The notes under the pieces were generated by a model, which was not told the origin of the DNA, searched no databases, and worked only from the letters and a program-made list of their open reading frames with translations. Below, piece after piece: positions 35,860-42,810 of a stretch of 64,000 nt of DNA. The DNA lies in NCBI GenBank assembly GCA_015232575.1, contig JADFZL010000011.1:167755-231754 (forward strand), given 5' to 3'. Numbering within the stretch: the stretch's first letter is position 1; each line of letters begins with the position of its first letter. The translations under genes and the position numbers were made by a program. This DNA comes from Candidatus Rifleibacteriota bacterium (GTDB lineage Bacteria; Muiribacteriota; Ozemobacteria; Ozemobacterales; Ozemobacteraceae).

Positions 35860-36756
35860 ATGACAAACAACAGTTTTGTTTCAGTAAGCAGATTTCAACT
35901 AATTATTACTGCTATTTTTTTCCCTATTGCAGTTATTCTGCTGATGTGGTTTTTCTTTACATTTGAGTTCGAAGTCTTTTTTGCAGGCAATAGAATTGCA
36001 TTAAAAGCAGGCGGAACAAGAATTGACTTTCCGGAATTTCGCCAAATACATGCCAATTCAAGCCCTTATGAACGCAAATTAAGCGAATACGATTTTGCTC
36101 TTTTGTTTTCAGAAACTCTAATCTGGGCAGAAAGTGCCAGGCTTTCTGGTTATGATCAATCCCCCGAATTCAAGGAGAAAGTTCGAAAATTTGATTCCGA
36201 AGCAAATTTTACTGATATCACACGCTCCGTATACCTTTTAGAAGAACTTGCTGAAGCTGCAAAAGAGAAAGTCGGATGTTCGAACGTCATACCGGAAACC
36301 ACAGCCAATGTCGAATCAGGAAAATCAGCTGCAGAAAAAAGATATAAAATGCTCCATCTTCGTACAATTCTTGTAAAAGATGAGCAAACAGCATCTCAGG
36401 TTATTGAATTATCATTAACTGGCACCGATTTCAAATTATTGAATGAGCGTTTTTCAATTTCAAATTATGCTCCAGTTGGCGGTGATATGGGCTTTGTTAC
36501 AGAAGATTCGCTTCCTGAGAATGTATTTGCGTTTCTCGCTGGCGCAGAACACGGAAAGCTGATAAGAGGTTACGTCGACAACGAAGGCATTCATTTTTTT
36601 ATTGTACAAAAACGTTCAGACGATGTCAGCAAATTTTCAGAAAAAATTACTCAGAAAAGCCAGGCAATAAAAACAGATATCGCCAGATATAACCAGAAGT
36701 TGAAGGAATTGCAAACTTCGGTTCCTGTTTATATCAGCCCCTTACTGAAAAAATAG
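35860..36756 (+). CDS. Membrane-anchored parvulin-type peptidyl-prolyl isomerase (PpiC/SurA-like)
   Basis: 298 aa from the ATG at 35860, directly after the preceding stop. One N-terminal anchor (FQLIITAIFFPIAVILLMWF), a SurA/PrsA-like helical chaperone region (about 60-150), then a rotamase domain: LRTILVKDEQTASQVIELSL, FKLLNERFSISNYAPVGGDM with GFVTEDSLPENVFAFLAGAE. It helps fold exported proteins in the periplasm. Its place behind two thiol-disulfide proteins and before a multiheme cytochrome suggests one envelope protein-folding unit. Confidence 0.85.
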   Translation: MTNNSFVSVSRFQLIITAIFFPIAVILLMWFFFTFEFEVFFAGNRIALKAGGTRIDFPEFRQIHANSSPYERKLSEYDFALLFSETLIWAESARLSGYDQSPEFKEKVRKFDSEANFTDITRSVYLLEELAEAAKEKVGCSNVIPETTANVESGKSAAEKRYKMLHLRTILVKDEQTASQVIELSLTGTDFKLLNERFSISNYAPVGGDMGFVTEDSLPENVFAFLAGAEHGKLIRGYVDNEGIHFFIVQKRSDDVSKFSEKITQKSQAIKTDIARYNQKLKELQTSVPVYISPLLKK

Positions 36757-36767
36757 TTCACAAAACT

Positions 36768-36830
36768 GATCAAGATAAAAGACAAAAGCTATCCGCAGAT
36801 TTTACAGATTACGCAGATTAAGATTTAAAG
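36768..36830 (+). repeat. Dispersed repeat family C, copy 1
   Basis: AAGATAAAAGACAAAAGCTA followed by TCCGCAGATTTTACAGATTA and CGCAGATTAAGATTT. Related copies are at 41575-41650 and, inverted, at 42736-42790. Always just after a coding region. Confidence 0.7.
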
Positions 36831-36936
36831 ACTAGATATGAAAGATTACGAAACTGAATGAATTCAAATTATTGAAAATTCCTATACTATTAAATTATCA
36901 AGATTGTTCTGGTGCTGATTAAAAAAGGAGAAAGTA

Positions 36937-37479
36937 ATGGATATATTCAAAAGAAAGAACTATCTTGTTCTACCCTCATTTCAATTAAGACTGACAATCT
37001 TTCTTGTTGCAATAATCTTACTTGTAACAGTTCTGCACGGATTCTTTCTTTATCATATTACATCTAAAAACATTGAAGACGGCTTTCTTTCGGCGCATAA
37101 CCGCCTGAGATCAACATGGGATATCCTCAGACCGGCAATTATTCTGACAAATGGATTTTCATTCTTTCTGATGACTCTCTGTTTTGGAATTTCAATAATT
37201 CTGATCTCCCACAGGCTTATTGGACCGCTGTTTAAGTTCGAAACACGCTTAAGGGAAATCACCTCCGGGCGTCTGGATTTGCCGGAAGTAAAATTGCGTC
37301 ATAACGATGAAGCGCAGGTTCTTGGAGATGCTCTGAATGAAATGCAATCATCCATGAAAACACGATTTTCCAAACTAGTCAGTTTATCAAGAAAATTAGA
37401 TTCGTCTGCGCCCCCTTCAAACAAAGAAATCAGGGATACAATAGACTCCGTTTTGAACAATATCGAAACCGGAGATTGA
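36937..37479 (+). CDS. Two-helix membrane protein with HAMP domain and no output domain
   Basis: 180 aa with AAGGAG before the ATG. Two membrane helices (LTIFLVAIILLVTVLHGFFL and IILTNGFSFFLMTLCFGISI) with a short loop of about 40 residues, then a HAMP domain: RLIGPLFKFETRLREITSGR ... LRHNDEAQVLGDALNEMQSS. It ends in a short helix with no kinase, cyclase or methyl-accepting domain. Perhaps a partial sensor or a scaffold for a partner protein. Co-directional with the cytochrome gene 36 bp downstream. Confidence 0.75.
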   Translation: MDIFKRKNYLVLPSFQLRLTIFLVAIILLVTVLHGFFLYHITSKNIEDGFLSAHNRLRSTWDILRPAIILTNGFSFFLMTLCFGISIILISHRLIGPLFKFETRLREITSGRLDLPEVKLRHNDEAQVLGDALNEMQSSMKTRFSKLVSLSRKLDSSAPPSNKEIRDTIDSVLNNIETGD

Positions 37480-37515
37480 AAAACTTATTTGCTGTACTTG
37501 GCAGGAATTTATTGA

Positions 37516-38922
37516 ATGAACTTTGGTAATATAAGAATTACACCAATTCTATTGCACGCTAAAATCGCCGCATTTTTTTATATTCTTGCGGCGCTCTCAG
37601 CTTATGCTACGGTTCTGGAAGCATTTGACCATAATGCAGAAAGCTCTTCGAAAGGTTGTGCTTTCTGCCATTCAGATAATGAAAATAAGTATGTGATTTC
37701 TGACAATGCCTGGCGCTGGTGTACAAGTTGCCATTCAGATGCCGAAAAAATGAGCCATCAGATGAAAATTCAGGTTAAATCTGATGTTAAACTTCCGCTC
37801 GATACTTCAAAGAAAATGGATTGTCTGACCTGCCATACTCCTCATAGAGAGCGCACTTCGACAGAACCCTGGATTTCATCTGCAAAACAGAAAAAGCAGG
37901 ACGACAAATTCGTTACATTTATGCTTGTAAAAAGTAATGTTAATGGTGAACTGTGCATAACATGTCACAAAAATGGAGTTTCCGGAGAAACTGATTTTTC
38001 AATGAACGTTAGTAAATTCCGGAGCAATAAAAAATTTGCAGGTTCGGAAAGTTGTACAAAATGCCATCCGGAAATTGGAAAACTCTGGAAACAGACGCCA
38101 CATGCACGTATGACAAGAACTCCTCAAAATATTCCAAATTTCCGGGAGATTCCTGTCGAAGGATTTGAATATCCTACTGAAAAAATTAAATATGTTCTAG
38201 GTTCTCATTATGTCTACAGGTTCGTAGCAGAGGCAACCGGGACACTAGTTGTACTTCCAAAAATATATGATCTGAAAAACAGAAAATGGCTCTCTTCAAA
38301 TGATTATGGCTGGCGGAAGCGTTACTGGCTTAAACAATGTGCCGGGTGCCATGTTACAGGTTTCAATGAAACAGATGACAGTTTTCTTGAAGCTGGTGTG
38401 GGCTGCGAAATGTGCCACGGACCAGGTTACAATCATTCGCAGACATCCCTTCCGGCAAAAATAGTTAACCCCGCCAGATTATCTCCTGAAAAACGAGAAA
38501 TGATCTGCATTTCCTGCCATACATCAGGTGTGGACAATTCCGGGAAATATCATTTTCCGATTGGTTATTTTCCGGGAGATGATTTGAATCAGTTTTTCAC
38601 CGGATTAACTCCAAAACCAGGTCAGACTTCTGAAAACTTTCTTGGCGATGAATCATATAAGGACAGAGTAAATCAGTGGGAATTTCTTAAGTCGAGATTG
38701 TTTCTGGCAAAGGGACTTACGTGCGATTATTGCCAGAATTTCCGCGATTTTAAAACATCAGGAAGCGATTATTTTACACACGATGAATATTGCCTGACCT
38801 GCCACTTCGACAAAACAGATCATCCAAAAGGTAATCCTTCTGGAAAATGCACAACATGCCATATACCAACTAAAACAAAGTCAGGTGCTTTCGCAGTTCA
38901 CGACCATAAGTTCAGATTTTAA
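37516..38922 (+). CDS. Exported multiheme cytochrome c (ten CXXCH, one CXXCQ)
   Basis: 468 aa. An N-terminal signal segment (AKIAAFFYILAALSAYATVL) is followed by ten heme-attachment motifs: CAFCH, CTSCH, CLTCH, CITCH, CTKCH, CAGCH, CEMCH, CISCH, CLTCH and CTTCH. An eleventh, CDYCQ at residues 403-407, has Gln (codon 407 at 38734-38736, CAG) where the proximal His ligand should be. The CAGCHVTGFNE and CEMCHGPG segments resemble cytochrome c-554-type multiheme proteins. It moves electrons in the periplasm, perhaps to an extracellular or respiratory acceptor. The two TlpA-like proteins upstream could keep heme-binding cysteines reduced. Confidence 0.9.
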   Translation: MNFGNIRITPILLHAKIAAFFYILAALSAYATVLEAFDHNAESSSKGCAFCHSDNENKYVISDNAWRWCTSCHSDAEKMSHQMKIQVKSDVKLPLDTSKKMDCLTCHTPHRERTSTEPWISSAKQKKQDDKFVTFMLVKSNVNGELCITCHKNGVSGETDFSMNVSKFRSNKKFAGSESCTKCHPEIGKLWKQTPHARMTRTPQNIPNFREIPVEGFEYPTEKIKYVLGSHYVYRFVAEATGTLVVLPKIYDLKNRKWLSSNDYGWRKRYWLKQCAGCHVTGFNETDDSFLEAGVGCEMCHGPGYNHSQTSLPAKIVNPARLSPEKREMICISCHTSGVDNSGKYHFPIGYFPGDDLNQFFTGLTPKPGQTSENFLGDESYKDRVNQWEFLKSRLFLAKGLTCDYCQNFRDFKTSGSDYFTHDEYCLTCHFDKTDHPKGNPSGKCTTCHIPTKTKSGAFAVHDHKFRF

Positions 38923-38996
38923 ATACATCGAATATATAACAGAGCGCATTATTTTTTTTTTGGTTAAGAGTGTAAAAAAGGAGATTCGTAAAAAAC

Positions 38997-41564
38997 ATGA
39001 AAATCTGGCAAAGGAAACCCGCTTTTAATTTTATATGTATTATTCTTTTTGTTGCAAATTTATTTCTGCAGCAGAGCGTTTTTGCTCAGAAAGATTTTGA
39101 GTTTGAGCGTCTTATCAGCAGTCTTCCAGAATTGCAGGCAATTGCGAAGATGGCATCTGAAGAAGGTGTGACCCTGGGTATTTATGGAGGCACGGTTAGA
39201 GATCTTTTTCTTAAAAGACCTTTCACAGTCATCTCTGATTGCGACCTGATTTATGACAGCAGAGAACCAGGATTTCCTGCATTCCGTGACAGAATGATCA
39301 GCTATGCCGATAGAATGTCAGGAAAAATGCCCCGTCCGGATTTTCATTTTGACCTAGCAAGCCTTAACATTGAAAGTGAACGAATAAAGCTGTACCACGA
39401 AGAAGGAATCACAGCAACTAAAGTTGGAGTTTTTCAGAATGGCAAAATCTTCGACCCAACCAAGCGTGGAATTACAGATTTACGTGAACGGATTTTTTCG
39501 TATTATCCGCCAGATAGAGAAAAAATTGAACTGCACAATCTCGGCAGATTTATTCGCGACCTCGTAAGATTGTACGATTTCAAAAAAGACGATAACACAA
39601 TACAGCTTCTGAAAAAATCTATGAAACAATGCCTGGATTTCAATTCCGATGATGGAAAAAAAGCACTTGCATCTGCTGAAAACTGTAAAAAACTTCTTGC
39701 ACAAAATGGCAGATTTCTCTTTCATCAGATCATCAATCCGCTCAGAAACGATACGAGATTTCTTCATAACGAAAACAAGGAAAAGCTGACAAAATATTTT
39801 CCATTCGATATGTTCTTCGGGGATATATTTCGCATAGTTACTCAGGCACCCGATATGAATTCAATGAGAAATGCTTTTAAACTACTTGAAATTCCGGAGT
39901 TTCTTGACAAACTTGGCTTTCAGGAAGAAGCTCAGCTTTTGATGAATGAAAAATTCTCAAGAGAAGATCTTTTCAGAGAATTTGAATTTCCCGGACATCA
40001 GAAAAAATTTACTGAAGAAAAAAAAATGTCCTTTCTTGAAGTATGGGAAAACACTCTTAGAAAGTACAATTATCGCGTTATTTTTGATATGCTTGCAAGT
40101 GATCTTCAGGAAAATTCATCTGAATTAAATTCCCTCAATCGCAAAAAGAAAGATTTTCTTGCTTCAAAAACTTATCTTATGCTGAATCCAGGCGATGATT
40201 ATGAAGAAATGATAACCGGCTTTCTGGATGCTGACTTTAATATAAAAATTCTCCCCAGGAAAAAAATCACTGATTCCCTGAATTGGTTTATTCAGACATA
40301 TCTTCCTGCTGGAGATGTAACACTACAGCAGACAGAAGTTATTAATCAAAATGCCAGAGGCAGTACAGCGGTAAAACCTGCATACAGGAATCTTAAACGC
40401 GGATTCTCAGAACATGTTTATCTGATCGACCGACTTGCAACTCATTCATTCAGAGATTTGTCTTCTTACCTTAGTTACCTGACAGGACCTGAACTTAAAG
40501 ATCTTTATCTTGATAAAAGAACTTCGCTGGCTTTCTTTCTGGCCGACTTTGAAACATCTGCTGAAATTGCCCGAAGCCTCGGATATACAAAGATCTTCAA
40601 AGTAAACGCATGCGGCTTTTCAAGACGTATGAAGACTTTTATTGCATGGAATGAAAAATGCGACCGAGTTTTGCTTGTACAGTATAATTTCTCTTCTTTC
40701 GAGCAATATCTGAATCAGCAGGCGCGATTCTACTTTCTGACCGCTGATGAAGAAAAAACTTCTTCAAAGAGTGTCTTTGTTTATCATTCAGATATGCATT
40801 GGTTTCCTGATAAAAAAGCATTTGTGGATTTCATTAACAATATTGAAAAGCCAATTTCAGTTTTATTTATTGGTTTTACTGGTCCATTGAAAAATATTTT
40901 GAAAAACGCAGAGAAGATAAATATTGGCGAATTGTCGCTGATAAAAGGACTTCTTCCATCAAAATGCTGCACAGACAAAAGCTATGTTCTCGGGATGTCC
41001 GGATTCGGAGCTTCTTATGGTTCGCTTCCCGCTGAAATACTTGAAATTATTGCCGGCAAAGGAGTTCGAAAAGTTGTATTTACCGGTACCGGCGGAGGAA
41101 TTCTTTTCAAGGGAAATCGATTCGGCTGGTGTATTCCAGAAAAGGCTGTTTTTGTCGGAAACTCTGAAGGCAGCTTTGGTCAGGAAATCTTTTTCCCTAA
41201 CAGGGCTGTTGATTTGCCTGTTAAATCTGAACACAGAAGTTCAATACATGCTACAGTTATGACTCCGCTGTGTGAAACAGAAAAGCATGTTGAAAAAATG
41301 AAGCAAAAGGGAATTGCAAGCGTAGACTGCGAGTTGTTTCATATTGTTGATAAATTGAGTAAGCTGAATTTTGAAAACTCCTCTGGTGAAGATATTCAAT
41401 TCTATTCACTGATAAATATTACCGATGTGCCAGGCGAAATGGACATAAAAGGAAAAAGTGAAATAAATATTGAAAACAATATCAACCAGTACAGAGAAGT
41501 TGAATCAGTGCTGAAATTAATTTGTGAATCAATCCATTTTGATGGTAGTTGCACAGGAAAATAA
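38997..41564 (+). CDS. Exported nucleotidyltransferase-like protein with phosphorylase-like C-terminus
   Basis: 855 aa with AGGAG upstream. A clear signal peptide (FICIILFVANLFLQQSVFAQ, cleavage after Ala30). Residues 50-180 resemble the poly(A) polymerase/CCA-adding head domain: GIYGGTVRDLFL (Gly64-Gly65, VRD), the metal-binding pair DCD (Asp81, Asp83), Asp119, then IFDPTKRGITDLRERIFSYY and LGRFIRDLVRLYDF, which match the DP.G..DL and R..R. motifs. The middle is helical with no family I can name. Residues about 690-800 (KVVFTGTGGGILFK ... ATVMTPLCETEKH ... VDCELFHIVD) resemble purine-nucleoside-phosphorylase-like folds. An exported enzyme of this fold is unusual. Function unknown; it may be inactive or act outside the cytoplasm. 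Confidence 0.65.
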   Translation: MKIWQRKPAFNFICIILFVANLFLQQSVFAQKDFEFERLISSLPELQAIAKMASEEGVTLGIYGGTVRDLFLKRPFTVISDCDLIYDSREPGFPAFRDRMISYADRMSGKMPRPDFHFDLASLNIESERIKLYHEEGITATKVGVFQNGKIFDPTKRGITDLRERIFSYYPPDREKIELHNLGRFIRDLVRLYDFKKDDNTIQLLKKSMKQCLDFNSDDGKKALASAENCKKLLAQNGRFLFHQIINPLRNDTRFLHNENKEKLTKYFPFDMFFGDIFRIVTQAPDMNSMRNAFKLLEIPEFLDKLGFQEEAQLLMNEKFSREDLFREFEFPGHQKKFTEEKKMSFLEVWENTLRKYNYRVIFDMLASDLQENSSELNSLNRKKKDFLASKTYLMLNPGDDYEEMITGFLDADFNIKILPRKKITDSLNWFIQTYLPAGDVTLQQTEVINQNARGSTAVKPAYRNLKRGFSEHVYLIDRLATHSFRDLSSYLSYLTGPELKDLYLDKRTSLAFFLADFETSAEIARSLGYTKIFKVNACGFSRRMKTFIAWNEKCDRVLLVQYNFSSFEQYLNQQARFYFLTADEEKTSSKSVFVYHSDMHWFPDKKAFVDFINNIEKPISVLFIGFTGPLKNILKNAEKINIGELSLIKGLLPSKCCTDKSYVLGMSGFGASYGSLPAEILEIIAGKGVRKVVFTGTGGGILFKGNRFGWCIPEKAVFVGNSEGSFGQEIFFPNRAVDLPVKSEHRSSIHATVMTPLCETEKHVEKMKQKGIASVDCELFHIVDKLSKLNFENSSGEDIQFYSLINITDVPGEMDIKGKSEINIENNINQYREVESVLKLICESIHFDGSCTGK

Positions 41565-41574
41565 TAATACTATC

Positions 41575-41650
41575 GTGGAAAAAGCGCAGGAAAAGACAAG
41601 ATTTTTTTCCGCAGATTTCGCAGATTTTCAAGATGCAAGATTCAAGATTT
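41575..41650 (+). repeat. Dispersed repeat family C, copy 2
   Basis: The core CCGCAGATTTCGCAGATTTT (41609-41628) with AAAAGACAAGA before and AGATGCAAGATTCAAGATTT after it. It starts about 10 bp past the stop of the exported nucleotidyltransferase-like gene. Confidence 0.65.
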
Positions 41651-41725
41651 AGGATTGAAGCTGATTTTTGAGATTATAATTGATAGATGTTAGTTGACCG
41701 TACTAATTGCTTATAAGGAAAAAAA

Positions 41726-42499
41726 ATGGACGACATACAATGTGAAAAAGACGAAAGAAATATTTCGATAGATCGTGTTGGAATTAAGGGACTGACTTAT
41801 CCGGTGACTGTTCTTGACCGGGTGAATGGAACTCAGCACAGCGTGGGAAAAATCGAAATGTATGTTGATCTTCCGCGTCATTACAGAGCTACACACATGA
41901 GCCGATTTGTTGAGGTATTTCATGAATACCGCGATGAAATAACATTCCCACATATCAAAGGAATATTGAAGGCTATCAAGAGAAAGTTATCAGCTGAAAG
42001 AGCGGAAATGAAGGTATATTTTCCATATTTTGTCGAGAAATCAGCTCCCATTTCGAGAGCAAAAAGCATGATGAAATATGATTGTACATTTCAGGGAACT
42101 CTTGACTCGGTGTTTGATTTTGTAATTACCGTGAATGTCCCTGTAACGGCTCTATGCCCATGCAGTAAGGCCATCAGCAAATACTCAGCTCATAACCAGA
42201 GAAGCATGGTTTCATTAAGCGTTCGTTTTGACAAATTTGTCTGGATAGAAGACCTTATTACTCTATGCGAAGAATCTGCCAGCGCCGATCTTTACTCTCT
42301 GATAAAACGTCCGGATGAAAAGTTTCTGACCGAAAAAGCTTATGAGAACCCAAGATTTGCAGAAGACCTTGCAAGAGAAGTCGCATCAAGAGCTGAAGCA
42401 CGCCCGGAAATAGTCTGGTATGCCGTTGAAATCGAAAACATCGAAAGCATCCACGCACACAATGCTTATGCATTCCTGAAAAAGGACAAACGGAAATAA
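41726..42499 (+). CDS. folE2: GTP cyclohydrolase FolE2 (type IB)
   Basis: 257 aa, AAGGA before the ATG. FolE2 motifs: ISIDRVGIKGLTYPVTVLDR, VDLPRHYRATHMSRFVEVF, and VPVTALCPCSKAISKYSAHN carrying the active-site Cys. C-terminal VEIENIESIHAHNAYAFL is also family-typical. It converts GTP to 7,8-dihydroneopterin triphosphate, the entry to folate and to the queuosine precursor preQ0. Metal use differs from FolE, as the type IB enzyme can run without zinc. queA and tgt lie 9 kb away, so it could serve queuosine as well. Confidence 0.93.
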   Translation: MDDIQCEKDERNISIDRVGIKGLTYPVTVLDRVNGTQHSVGKIEMYVDLPRHYRATHMSRFVEVFHEYRDEITFPHIKGILKAIKRKLSAERAEMKVYFPYFVEKSAPISRAKSMMKYDCTFQGTLDSVFDFVITVNVPVTALCPCSKAISKYSAHNQRSMVSLSVRFDKFVWIEDLITLCEESASADLYSLIKRPDEKFLTEKAYENPRFAEDLAREVASRAEARPEIVWYAVEIENIESIHAHNAYAFLKKDKRK

Positions 42500-42589
42500 T
42501 GATTTTTTTCTTTTCTACCTCAAGCAATATTCTATGTTTTCAGGATGTTAATCATAGCAAAATACTTAGTACAGCAAATCTTAAAAAAG

Positions 42590-42687
42590 GGTACAAATTG
42601 GCATGTTAACTTTTGGGTGGGCTGTCATCTCGAACGAATGTGAGAGATCTCCATAAATGCCAGGTTTCTCCCTTCGGTCGAAATGAC
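42590..42687. repeat. Family A repeat, copy 3, with extended flank
   Basis: The 64-bp palindrome spans 42624-42687. The upstream flank TGTTAACTTTTGG (42604-42616) with GTGGGCT is shared with the copy at 59662, so the full element is longer than the palindrome. It lies in the 311-bp convergent gap between folE2 and the HEAT/coiled-coil gene. Confidence 0.8.
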
Positions 42688-42735
42688 AAAGTTTATCCAA
42701 AAGGTGCCAAATTCAATCTTTCAGCTTTTGTACTT

Positions 42736-42790
42736 AAATCTTAATCCGCGAAATCTGCGGACAGCTTTTATCTTTTGTCTTTTGTCTTGA
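42736..42790 (-). repeat. Dispersed repeat family C, copy 3 (inverted)
   Basis: On the minus strand: CAAGACAAAAGACAAAAGAT, AAAAGCTGTCCGCAGATTTC, GCGGATTAAGATTT, very close to copy 1. It sits just after (minus-strand sense) the HEAT/coiled-coil gene. Confidence 0.7.
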
Positions 42791-42810
42791 CCGAAATTTC
42801 GGCTTTGGTC

